A stretch of DNA of 64,000 nucleotides from Ovoidimarina sp038744785 (lineage in GTDB: Bacteria > Pseudomonadota > Alphaproteobacteria > Rhodobacterales > Rhodobacteraceae). Under the pieces are notes generated by a model, which was not told the origin of the DNA, did no database searches, and worked only from the letters and a program-made list of their open reading frames with translations. The first letter of the stretch is position 1. Each line of letters opens with the position of its first letter. Below are positions 35,265 to 43,241 of the stretch, piece after piece. Where the stretch lies: NCBI GenBank assembly GCA_038744785.1, contig JBCDLX010000025.1:8574-72573 (forward strand), read 5' to 3'. The position numbers and the translations under genes were made by a program.

Positions 35265-36165
35265 GACGGACCGCCTCGCGCCAAGCCAAAAGCAACGCGC
35301 CAGCGATGATGATGCCCGCGCCAAGGTAGCTGGTGGCGTCGGGGCGGGCGCCGAACACAACCGCATCGTAGATCACGACGAACACCAATGCGCTGTAGCT
35401 AAACGGCGCGATAAAGCTGGCCTCGGCCCGCGCCATGGCCTGAACATAGCACCCTTGCGCGCAGGCCATGAGCGTTCCGATGGAGGCCAGTGCGGCCCAT
35501 TGCGCGGCCGTTGGGACCTGCCAGACAAACAGCACAGCCCCGGATGCGATCAGGGTCCCAAGCGTGTTGTTGATCAACAGAATCTGAAGCGGGCGTTCCT
35601 TGCCCGCCAGTCGTTTGATTAGCGTGATCTCAATTCCGATGAATACAGCGGCGATCAGGGCCAAAATCGCGCCCGCCTGGACGACGCCCGCGCCGGGACG
35701 CAAGAGCACAAGTGCACCGGCGAATGCAATCGCTGCTGCCAGCCAGCGCCAGCGGCCAACCCGTTCGCCGAGAAGCGGTATCGCAAACACCATTGCGAAG
35801 ACAGGGTTCAGAAAGCTGATGGCGGTTGCGTCTGACAAAGGAATAAGCGCGGCGGCCGCGAACATCAGCGTTACGCCAATCCAGCCGAAGCTGGTCCGCC
35901 CAAGGTGCAGGGCGACATGCGGGCGGCTGAGCCTCGGGCGCCGAATGGCCACGGTTGCGGCAATCACAATGAATGCGAACAGAAACCGACCATGGCTGAC
36001 CTGCATCGCGTGCATGTCGGGCCCAAGCGCGCCGGTGCCAAGCGCCTTGGCAATCAGCGTCGTTGCTGCAAAAAAGGCCATGGCCATAAGCATCAGCCCG
36101 ACCGCCACCAAGGTTTGGGTCCTTGGGGCGTTTGGGTTCTCAGATGGCGCGGCTCGTTCTGTCAT
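35254..36165 (-). CDS. EamA/DMT-family transporter
   Basis: 303 residues, ten predicted membrane helices in two EamA repeats. The first repeat includes ATTLIAKALGTG and HVALHLGRTSFGWIG; the second has LALIAAVFIGIEITLIKRLAGKE and ends with YLGAGIIIAGALLLAWRE. Members export amino acids, purines or other small metabolites; the substrate is not predictable here. It overlaps the ABC-2 permease gene tail to tail. Confidence 0.88.
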   Translation of the reverse strand: MTERAAPSENPNAPRTQTLVAVGLMLMAMAFFAATTLIAKALGTGALGPDMHAMQVSHGRFLFAFIVIAATVAIRRPRLSRPHVALHLGRTSFGWIGVTLMFAAAALIPLSDATAISFLNPVFAMVFAIPLLGERVGRWRWLAAAIAFAGALVLLRPGAGVVQAGAILALIAAVFIGIEITLIKRLAGKERPLQILLINNTLGTLIASGAVLFVWQVPTAAQWAALASIGTLMACAQGCYVQAMARAEASFIAPFSYSALVFVVIYDAVVFGARPDATSYLGAGIIIAGALLLAWREAVRLRT

Positions 36166-36341
36166 TGCGGTTTTGCTAGATCAGCGCTGGCATCCCCAGA
36201 CAAGAGAAAAAGGGGTCGACGCCGTCCGGTGTTTTGCGATATCGACCACTGTATGACGCTAACCGGCCAAACCCGATTTCGACACCGACGCTGACGGTTT
36301 CCCCGTTTGCGCGCCTTACGCGTCCGCCCCCTTCGATGATT

Positions 36342-36357
36342 GACTTGTGCCCAAGTC
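36342..36357. repeat. Inverted repeat upstream of argD
   Basis: GACTTG-TGCC-CAAGTC, a perfect 6-bp-arm repeat 36 bases before the argD ATG. It could be an operator for an arginine-responsive or other regulator. The rest of the 228-base gap from 36166 shows nothing recognisable. Confidence 0.4.
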
Positions 36358-36393
36358 GCTGACACCTCTGGGCCTCTCACTTAGGACAGTTCC

Positions 36394-37575
36394 ATGATCC
36401 CGTCTTTGCTGCCAACCTACAACCGTGTTCCCGTGTCGTTTGAAAGCGGCGATGGTGCTTGGCTTACTACCAGCGACGGGGTGCGATGGCTGGATCTAGG
36501 TGCCGGGATCGCTGTGAACGCCCTGGGCCACGCCCATCCGGCTCTGGTCGAAGCGCTGACTGCGCAAGCCGGACGGATTTGGCACCTGTCAAACCTGTAT
36601 GAGATTCCCCAACAACAGGCCCTGGCCGACACACTCGTCGACCTGACATTTGCCGATACCGTGTTCTTTACAAATTCTGGAACCGAGGCCTGCGAACTGG
36701 CCGTAAAGATGGCGCGCAAGTTCTGGGACGCCGCTGGCCAGCCCGAGCGAACCGATATCGTGACGTTTTCCGGCGCGTTCCACGGTCGGTCCTCGGCGGC
36801 GATTGCCGCTGCCGGGTCCGAGAAAATGACGAAAGGGTTCGGGCCTTTGTTGCCTGGCTTCGTTCATGTCCCATGGGGAGATAAGGCCGCGCTAAAGGCT
36901 GCGATCTCGGACACGGTTGGCGCAATCCTAATCGAGCCCGTGCAAGGCGAGGGCGGTATTAACGTGTTGCCAGATCAAGACCTTAGGGTCTTGCGCGATC
37001 TTTGCGACGCACATGGAATCCTGTTGGTTCTTGATGAGGTTCAATGCGGTATTGGCAGAACGGGGCGGCTTTTTGCCCATGAATGGGCCGGGATCGAGCC
37101 CGATATCATGATGGTCGCCAAGGGCATTGGCGGCGGCTTCCCATTGGGTGCGGTTCTAGCGACAGAGCGGGCGGCAGCGGGAATGACGGCTGGCACGCAT
37201 GGGTCCACCTACGGGGGAAACCCGCTGGGATGCGCGGTTGGCGCCAAGGTTCTCGAGATTGTCGGACAAGACCCCTTTCTGGAAGAAGTCCGGCGGAAGT
37301 CGGGGTTGTTGGTGCAAAAGCTTGAGGGTCTGGTCGCAGCCCACCCTGACGTGTTTGAAGAGGTCCGGGGTCAGGGTCTGATCCTCGGCCTGAAATGCCG
37401 GGTTCCAAATACAGACGTGGTCACCGCCGGGTACGCGCAGAACCTTCTGACCGTGCCGGCGGCGGATAATGTCGTGCGCATTCTTCCGCCCCTGAACATT
37501 CCCGATAACGACATCGCCGAAGCGGTGCGGCGGCTGGACGCGGCGGCCCTAAGTCTTTCTGTCGACGCCGCTTAG
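36394..37575 (+). CDS. argD: Acetylornithine aminotransferase
   Basis: 393 residues, class III PLP aminotransferase. NSGTEACELAVKMARKF and TFSGAFHGRSSAA are the usual phosphate-binding blocks, LVLDEVQCGIGRTG carries the ring-stacking Asp, and the PLP lysine is in MMVAKGIGGGFPLGA. Together with the adjacent argF it supports the arginine assignment over 4-aminobutyrate or N-succinyldiaminopimelate transamination, though ArgD often also serves lysine synthesis. An inverted repeat lies upstream. Confidence 0.95.
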   Translation: MIPSLLPTYNRVPVSFESGDGAWLTTSDGVRWLDLGAGIAVNALGHAHPALVEALTAQAGRIWHLSNLYEIPQQQALADTLVDLTFADTVFFTNSGTEACELAVKMARKFWDAAGQPERTDIVTFSGAFHGRSSAAIAAAGSEKMTKGFGPLLPGFVHVPWGDKAALKAAISDTVGAILIEPVQGEGGINVLPDQDLRVLRDLCDAHGILLVLDEVQCGIGRTGRLFAHEWAGIEPDIMMVAKGIGGGFPLGAVLATERAAAGMTAGTHGSTYGGNPLGCAVGAKVLEIVGQDPFLEEVRRKSGLLVQKLEGLVAAHPDVFEEVRGQGLILGLKCRVPNTDVVTAGYAQNLLTVPAADNVVRILPPLNIPDNDIAEAVRRLDAAALSLSVDAA

Positions 37576-37586
37576 AGACTGAGCCC

Positions 37587-38516
37587 ATGACAAGACACTT
37601 TCTTGATATCCATACGACCGATCCCGCAGATCTGCGGATAATGATCGACCAGGCGCGCACCATGAAAGATGCGCGGTCAGGCCGCCCAAAGGGAATGCCC
37701 GACGACGAAACCCCGCTTGCCGGGCGGATCGTGGCCCTGATTTTCGAGAAACCCTCGACGCGTACGCGTGTGTCGTTTGACGTGGGTGTACGGCAGCTGG
37801 GCGGGGAAACTATGGTTTTGTCGGGCAGCGAGATGCAGCTTGGCCATGGCGAAAGCATCCCGGACACTGCGCGTGTGCTATCGCGCTATGTCGATGCGAT
37901 CATGATCCGGACCTATGAAGAGGCCGACGTTCTGGAACTTGCAGAGCATGCAACGGTTCCAGTTATCAACGGGCTGACCAACCGGTCGCATCCCTGCCAG
38001 ATTATGGCTGATGTGATGACCTATGAAGAACACCGGGGCCCGATCGCTGGGAGGAAGGTCGCTTGGATGGGCGACGGCAACAACGTGTGCGCATCCTTTC
38101 TGCATGCCGCCGGTCAGTTCGGTTTCGACATGGTGGTCTCGGGGCCAGAGCCACTGGATCCCGAGCCCGAGTTCGTTGACTGGGCCCGCGCGGCAGGGGC
38201 GACTGTTGAGATCGAGCGTGATCCCGACCGCGCGGTTTCCGGCGCCGATCTTGTCGTTGCAGACACCTGGGTGTCGATGCATGACGCGCAAGCCACGCGC
38301 GAGCGGCGGCACAATCTGTTACGCCCCTATCAAGTGAACGACGCCTTGATGGCCAAGGCCAAGGACGACGCGCTTTTCATGCATTGCCTGCCCGCACACC
38401 GCGAGGAAGAGGTGACAAGTGCTGTTATGGATGGGCGGCATTCTGTGATTTTCGACGAGGCAGAGAACAGGCTTCACGCCCAGAAAGCTGTTTTGCGCTG
38501 GTGTCTTGGGGTGTAG
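37587..38516 (+). CDS. argF: Ornithine carbamoyltransferase
   Basis: 309 residues. It makes citrulline from ornithine and carbamoyl phosphate. The carbamoyl-phosphate site is EKPSTRTRVSF, followed by HPCQIMADVMT, the ornithine-binding DTWVSMHD and the HCLPAHREEEV loop, all in order. It starts 11 bases after argD, so argDF is an operon. In many alphaproteobacteria hslO follows argF; here it does not, and a holin-like membrane protein gene comes next. Confidence 0.96.
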   Translation: MTRHFLDIHTTDPADLRIMIDQARTMKDARSGRPKGMPDDETPLAGRIVALIFEKPSTRTRVSFDVGVRQLGGETMVLSGSEMQLGHGESIPDTARVLSRYVDAIMIRTYEEADVLELAEHATVPVINGLTNRSHPCQIMADVMTYEEHRGPIAGRKVAWMGDGNNVCASFLHAAGQFGFDMVVSGPEPLDPEPEFVDWARAAGATVEIERDPDRAVSGADLVVADTWVSMHDAQATRERRHNLLRPYQVNDALMAKAKDDALFMHCLPAHREEEVTSAVMDGRHSVIFDEAENRLHAQKAVLRWCLGV

Positions 38517-38539
38517 CGCCGCTGACGGTTTTGCGCTAC
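38513..38539 (+). terminator. Weak hairpin after argF
   Basis: GTAGCGC (38513-38519) and GCGCTAC (38533-38539) around a 13-base loop that includes TTTT; only short T runs follow. It overlaps the argF stop codon and may be a weak terminator or chance. Confidence 0.3.
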
Positions 38540-38568
38540 TTCAATAGGGCGACTTGAGGGAATTGCAC

Positions 38569-38955
38569 ATGAAGAAATCGCTTATCTCGATGCTCGTACA
38601 CTTGGCGTGCAATGCGATCGGACTGCTTCTGGCGGTCCTCTTGTTGCCGGGATTCCGGATAGATCCGCTCTCCTTTATCATTGTGGTTGTCTTGTTTTCT
38701 GTGATCTTGGTGGTGGCGCAGCCGATCATGCGAAAAGTGTCGCAAAAGTGGGTGCCGCAGTTGATGGGCGGATTGTCTCTGGTCGTCGTCTTCCTGGGTC
38801 TTGGACTGACAGATCTGATCGTGAGTGATGGTATGGCAATTGGCGGGATCGCCAACTGGTTGGCCGGAACTCTTTTGGTGTGGCTGGGTGCCCTGATCGC
38901 TAGCATCGCGTTGCCATCGGTGTTGGGTCAGCCGAAATCGGCAAAGAAGGCGTAA
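38569..38955 (+). CDS. Phage-holin-like (Phage_holin_4_2 / YvlD type) membrane protein
   Basis: 128 residues from the ATG at 38569, with GAGGGA 8 bases upstream. Four hydrophobic segments are seen (NAIGLLLAVLLLPGF, FIIVVVLFSVILVVAQ, LMGGLSLVVVFLGLGL, WLAGTLLVWLGALIAS), with a short charged tail. The length and four-helix plan fit the chromosomal holin-4-like family, whose members are mostly not phage genes. Function is unknown. It follows argF by 52 bases. Confidence 0.7.
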   Translation: MKKSLISMLVHLACNAIGLLLAVLLLPGFRIDPLSFIIVVVLFSVILVVAQPIMRKVSQKWVPQLMGGLSLVVVFLGLGLTDLIVSDGMAIGGIANWLAGTLLVWLGALIASIALPSVLGQPKSAKKA

Positions 38956-39083
38956 TCCAGGGAACAAGTCGCCATCTGGGCGCAATTCACGCGCCGATAC
39001 CCCGTGCCACGGATTACAATTGGTGGCAATGGCAAAGACTCTGCGTCTGTCCATCCGGGTCGCATTGAATCGATCGTTGGCCG

Positions 39084-39659
39084 CTAGAAGTCTCGTCGAA
39101 GCCCGACGATCAGCGCGTTGGACGCACCGTCCGGCTCAAGCGTCCCGTAACCGTCGGACCGGTGGTGGAGCCGGGCGAAGATGTTGTCACCCGACGTGAG
39201 CTCTGCGAACTCGGCCTCGACATAGTAGTAGATCAATCCTTCGCGCGACGTTCCGCCATAGTTGCTGCGCTCCAGATCTGAGACCTCGGAGTAATAGGAA
39301 TAGCCCAACCCGAACGCAAAGCTCTCAAAAGCGCCCAACCAAGGGGTCTTGGGATGGTAGCGAAGGGAAACTGGCAACGCGAATTCGACAAAGTCCTGGT
39401 CGCCGAAATGGGCGTTGATCTGAAACTCGGCCCCGAAGGAAAAGCGGCTTTCCGCGATCTGCCGATCGTAACCGATCACGAACCCAACCAAGTACTCGTC
39501 GACCAGTTCGACCTTCGCAAGGTTCAAGGAGTCTGCGGCCCGGTCATTTGTCATGACACCGGTCTGGATCGCCCAGGACCACGTGCCATTCGGATCCGGA
39601 TCGGCCGCAGCCACGCCAGCAGTGGCAATCATTGCGAGGGAAAAAAGACCCTGTTTCAA
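39084..39659 (-). CDS. Outer-membrane beta-barrel protein, possibly PagL-like lipid A 3-O-deacylase
   Basis: 191 residues with a Sec signal (LFSLAMIATAGVAAADP). Alternating hydrophobic strands run through the mature part, and the protein ends in GLRRDF, with the terminal Phe typical of outer-membrane barrels. Near the end, FARLHHRSDGYGTLEPD gives a His-x-Ser pair followed by an acidic residue and SNA, the same order as the catalytic His-Ser-Glu of PagL. That makes a lipid A deacylase possible, but a plain barrel without activity cannot be ruled out. An inverted repeat lies just upstream. Confidence 0.68.
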   Translation of the reverse strand: MKQGLFSLAMIATAGVAAADPDPNGTWSWAIQTGVMTNDRAADSLNLAKVELVDEYLVGFVIGYDRQIAESRFSFGAEFQINAHFGDQDFVEFALPVSLRYHPKTPWLGAFESFAFGLGYSYYSEVSDLERSNYGGTSREGLIYYYVEAEFAELTSGDNIFARLHHRSDGYGTLEPDGASNALIVGLRRDF

Positions 39660-39986
39660 TACAAGTTCGCCAGTCGCCTAAATGTTAGGCAGGTTACAGC
39701 GTTCGGGCCCAATGTCAAAACACGCCGGCCGACGGTGGCAAGGACCGAAGGTCGTGGATCTACTTGGTAGGGGCTGGCGAACGGCCACTTAGATGTGCCT
39801 GCCAATGCCCGGTAGGGCGCAGCGCGCCAGGCCGTTCTGTTCGCCGCGAACCGCAATGGGACACCCGCTTCGCAGAAATCGAGTGATTGGTTTACGCCCG
39901 GTTCATTCGTTCGGCGGTCACTACCCTGCAGTCGTCGACCATAACTTGTCCGTTAGCCAAATCCCGGGACCGAGCCTTGTGCGCGG
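39660..39986. other. 327-base gap between the barrel gene and the winged-helix/TPR gene
   Basis: Apart from the inverted repeat at 39676-39690 I see no convincing gene, RNA or terminator. The short open frames here lack ribosome sites and coding-like composition. Confidence 0.5.
39676..39690. repeat. Inverted repeat in the promoter region of the outer-membrane protein gene
   Basis: GCCTAA-ATG-TTAGGC, a 6-bp-arm perfect repeat 17-31 bases upstream of the start at 39659. The position would suit an operator. Confidence 0.4.
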
Positions 39987-41591
39987 TTAATCCGGGATGC
40001 CGACTTCGGCCAACGCGACCATCCATCGGTCGCGTGGTTCGTCGACCGTCCAGTTCCGGGCATTGGTCTCTAGCTCCTGGGCAAGCGTCCAGTCAGGGTA
40101 GCGATCAAGGAAGGCGCTTGCTGCAATGCCGGCTTCCTCGGTGTCACCAAGGCAAGCATGGATCACGGCAAGCAGTTTCATTGCCTCGGGTGGAATCGCC
40201 GGGATGGACTGCATGCTGTCCAGCGCGTTGGCGCATTCGCCTGCCTGCCATTCGGCCCAAGCACGCATCCACAACGACACCGGATCCTGGATCGGGTCAA
40301 TCTGCGCGATGCGATCGAACACCCGGAACGCGTCGTCCAGCTTATCAGAATAAATGTAGGCCTGTCCCAGAGCGTTCAACACGATCACCGAGGACGGGTT
40401 CAACTCGCCCGCGGCCTCAAGCGCGGCAACCGACCTTTCGATCTCGCCGCGCTGCATCAACACGCGCCCAAGCGCAAGGTGGGCCATGTAGTTCTGTGGA
40501 CCCAATTGCACAGCGCGCAGGCCTAGGGTCTTTGCTTCATCGAGGAGCGCGCCATCGCCCTCAATTGCCCAGCCAAAACGTACGCCGATCCTTAGCAACA
40601 GAGCACGACCGAGGTAGCCCCATTCGGATTCGGGAAATTCATCGACTGCTTGTTGTGCAAGCGCAAGAGAAGCGATCCAGTTCTCCCGCCTTGGTGCAGA
40701 TTGGAAAATGATCCGAGCACGGTTGTCGAGGATCAGGGCGTCAACATCACCAGCGGATCTGGGCGCCGCGGCATTGATGGCGACGACCGACGTGCTGATC
40801 TTGTGGGCGACGCGAAACGCGATCGTATCGTTGATTTCGAACATGTTCTCGAGAGGCACCTCGAAACGATCAACCCAAGCATTGGTAAGCGTTCCCGCAT
40901 CAATCAACTGCACCGAAACGCGAAGCGTGCGGTCGCGGATTTCCTGAGTGCCTTGTACGAGGAAATCAGCGCCAAGCTGTGACGCGATCTCTCTCAGGTC
41001 CTGAGACGGATCGCGAAACCGGAAACTCGAGTGCCGTGCGATCACGTCGAACTCGGAGTATCGGGCGAGAGAATCGATTATGTCGTGGCTGACAGACTCG
41101 CCCGGTCCGCCATCCAGCTCAGATCGCCCAAGCTCTTGGAAAGGAAGCACCGCGACAACAGACCGCCCCGAGGCAGAGGTGCCGGACTGCATTGTCCAGG
41201 AGACGGCGGTGGCAACGACCAAGGCGGCTACGGCTGCGCCGACAAAAGTCAAGCGGTTGCGGCTCCACGCCGCGGTTTGTGAGGTTTGGCCAATGGCAAG
41301 GCGATATCCTTTGCGAGGAACGGTTTCCACGATCCGCCTTTCGTTGTCCCCGATTGCTTGACGTATCTCGGCAATGCACTGCACCAGGCTGTCGTCGCCG
41401 ACATGAGTGCCCGCCCATACGGTCTCAAAAAAAGTCTGACGCGTCACAGTTTCGCCCGGGGTTTCAGCAAGCTTCACAAGGACCTGCCGCGTTTGATGGC
41501 GAAGACCGATTTCTATCCCGTTCGACTTCGTCAGACGGCCCGTAGAACGATCGATTATGGTTTCGCCAAGACTGATTTCGGATTCTTTCAT
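39987..41591 (-). CDS. Membrane-anchored winged-helix regulator with TPR sensor (CadC-like)
   Basis: 534 residues. Residues 1-100 are an OmpR/CadC-type winged helix: ETVTRQTFFETVWAGTHVGD, DSLVQCIAEIRQAIGDN and IVETVPRKGYRL. A single membrane helix follows (FVGAAVAALVVATAVSW, about 114-130). Then comes a TolB/FlgO-like periplasmic domain (VVAVLPFQEL, SLARYSEFDVIARHSSF, LGADFLVQGTQEI), and TPR repeats fill the rest (YMAHLALGRVLMQRGEIE, AGELNPSSVIVLNALGQAYI). The layout is that of one-component transmembrane regulators binding DNA directly from the membrane. It is divergent from a small secreted protein gene across 122 bases, a likely target. The signal is unknown. Confidence 0.85.
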   Translation of the reverse strand: MKESEISLGETIIDRSTGRLTKSNGIEIGLRHQTRQVLVKLAETPGETVTRQTFFETVWAGTHVGDDSLVQCIAEIRQAIGDNERRIVETVPRKGYRLAIGQTSQTAAWSRNRLTFVGAAVAALVVATAVSWTMQSGTSASGRSVVAVLPFQELGRSELDGGPGESVSHDIIDSLARYSEFDVIARHSSFRFRDPSQDLREIASQLGADFLVQGTQEIRDRTLRVSVQLIDAGTLTNAWVDRFEVPLENMFEINDTIAFRVAHKISTSVVAINAAAPRSAGDVDALILDNRARIIFQSAPRRENWIASLALAQQAVDEFPESEWGYLGRALLLRIGVRFGWAIEGDGALLDEAKTLGLRAVQLGPQNYMAHLALGRVLMQRGEIERSVAALEAAGELNPSSVIVLNALGQAYIYSDKLDDAFRVFDRIAQIDPIQDPVSLWMRAWAEWQAGECANALDSMQSIPAIPPEAMKLLAVIHACLGDTEEAGIAASAFLDRYPDWTLAQELETNARNWTVDEPRDRWMVALAEVGIPD

Positions 41592-41713
41592 ATGATTTCG
41601 CTCAGCGAATTGCCGTCCTCTACACGAAGCTGACCCTACGACGCCTCATTTAGCGAACCAACCGCCTCGTTGCGGCGCGTGGTGCTTATGAACCTGACGG
41701 GAAGGAGAAACCC

Positions 41714-42070
41714 ATGTTGAATAGCCGCTCTTCGGTTCGGTTGGCGATTAGTGTGTTGGCTGCCCTTTTCATTCCAATGGCCGCAACAGCCGAGGATTTG
41801 CCATCCCATCCGGACATGAAATTTCTGGTCCTTCACAAAAGCTGCAACGCGACCGCTGCCAAACGCAGGATGTCCGCCGGAGAAGCTCAATTCTGCGCAG
41901 CGAACTATCTGCGACTTAAGCTCTCCTTTCTTCCAGATGTCGATTTGGAGTGGTTTTACGCCTTGGGATTCGCAGAAAGACATGCCGTGAACCAAGAAGG
42001 TTATGCTGCCTACCTCGCATGGCAAAATCTTCACGCTCGGCGAACCTTGGAGAGCGATGACAGCATGTGA
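41714..42070 (+). CDS. Small secreted protein of unknown function
   Basis: 118 residues with AAGGAG 7 bases before the ATG and a Sec signal (LAISVLAALFIPMAATAED). The mature 90 residues carry two cysteines (HKSCNATAAK and EAQFCAANYL) that could form a disulfide, and many aromatic residues. No family is recognised. It is divergent from the transmembrane winged-helix/TPR regulator and may be regulated by it; this rests only on position. Confidence 0.7.
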   Translation: MLNSRSSVRLAISVLAALFIPMAATAEDLPSHPDMKFLVLHKSCNATAAKRRMSAGEAQFCAANYLRLKLSFLPDVDLEWFYALGFAERHAVNQEGYAAYLAWQNLHARRTLESDDSM

Positions 42071-42122
42071 TGATTGCCGGCTTGGTGCGCAGTAGGACCA
42101 CGGAATCCCGCTTGCCTTCCCA

Positions 42123-42761
42123 TTATCGAAGGGCGTAGCGGTTCTTGAGCGGCGACGTTGAGATTGCCGTTTTCTGAAGAGATACCAATTGCCCAAGCGC
42201 GGGTCTGAAATCCTGGTGTCTCGGGATCGGTTCGAGAAAGTCGAATAGACGCAGCAGATTGACTGGATGTTTCACGACCAGCGCGGCCAGCCGCTCTTTT
42301 GCGGTGTTGGTCGGGTATCCGTCAATGATTTGTGCTGCCGCCTGTGTCGGTGTCAGGAGCGCATAGTCCTGTGGACCAAGGGTCGTGTCACGCAGCGCAT
42401 CGAAGGGCGACGCTCCAAGCGCGCGAAACTTGGGCAGATGGATCCGGACATCTTCGGCTTGGTTCTCGATCACCGAGCCCGAACGCTGGGTAAACCCCAT
42501 AGTGCCGAGCTTTGCCAGCGCGCGCCGCCGCATCGGCCCGGAAAGCATGTCAAGATCAGCCCGATCATATCGCAGATCATCGAAGACTGAAATCAGCCGC
42601 AGGTCGGCATCCGCGACCATCAGATAGGGATCGGCGTTCAGCAAATGGACCTGATCGGAAAAGGGCGCGCGCGTCCCTTCTTCACGGGGCGCACCGGTTT
42701 TGGTGCGAACCCCTTCGGCGCGCTCGGTGCGATTAAAAAGGGTCGTCAACCGATCGATCAT
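42123..42761 (-). CDS. Unrecognised protein, 212 residues
   Basis: Starts at the ATG at 42761 with AGGAAAG upstream (a TTG at 42767 is possible). No signal or membrane segment is seen. The sequence is mostly helical with a conserved-looking middle (LRYDRADLDMLSGPMRRRAL) and end (HPVNLLRLFDFLEPIPRHQD). Codon use matches the native genes. It is convergent with the small secreted protein gene (52 bases). I do not recognise a family. Confidence 0.68.
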   Translation of the reverse strand: MIDRLTTLFNRTERAEGVRTKTGAPREEGTRAPFSDQVHLLNADPYLMVADADLRLISVFDDLRYDRADLDMLSGPMRRRALAKLGTMGFTQRSGSVIENQAEDVRIHLPKFRALGASPFDALRDTTLGPQDYALLTPTQAAAQIIDGYPTNTAKERLAALVVKHPVNLLRLFDFLEPIPRHQDFRPALGQLVSLQKTAISTSPLKNRYALR

Positions 42762-42895
42762 AGGCAACTTCTTTCCTAGGAACAGGCGTTGCCGTACGGG
42801 TCCTACCTAAGCCTTCATGGCATGCCGCGTCCCAATCGTCCAAGGCAGGGTTCACTCCGGCGTACAGCGCGCTAATTGTAGAACTGCGAGATTAA

Positions 42896-43141
42896 ATGAG
42901 CCCAGACATGCTGCAAGAGAAGAAATCTGAAACCGATGCCGAGAAGCAAAAGGCAGTGCTGCGAAAACTGGTGACCGAGCTGAGCCATGAGCATCCGGAT
43001 CTTTACTATCAACCGACGACCGAAATTGCGCGGCTGATCCGCGATCACGTTGCCAACGGCGGAACGCTGAATGGCGCGGATCGGAAACTGATGGAGCACC
43101 TGAGCAGCCGCGACCTGCAGGTCCTGCTCAGTCTGCACTGA
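42896..43141 (+). CDS. Small unrecognised helical protein
   Basis: 81 residues from the ATG at 42896, preceded by GAGATTAA. It is charged and helical (EKQKAVLRKLVTELSHEHPD, then EIARLIRDHVANGGTLNGAD and RKLMEHLSSRDLQVLLSLH), without signal or membrane segments. It may be a DNA- or protein-binding small factor; no family is recognised. It is divergent from the 212-residue unknown gene. Confidence 0.6.
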   Translation: MSPDMLQEKKSETDAEKQKAVLRKLVTELSHEHPDLYYQPTTEIARLIRDHVANGGTLNGADRKLMEHLSSRDLQVLLSLH

Positions 43142-43241
43142 TCCAGAGCGTACGGTTGCCGGTCCGGGCGACTTGGTATTGCTTGTGTCGTGCTGCATTA
43201 CGCCACCGCGCCGCTCAGCTTGGTGAATGATGCGCCGTACC

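Noticed and set aside
38952..39018. TAATCC ... GGATTA arms after the holin-like gene
   Set aside because: Loop of more than 50 bases and short arms; no T-tract.
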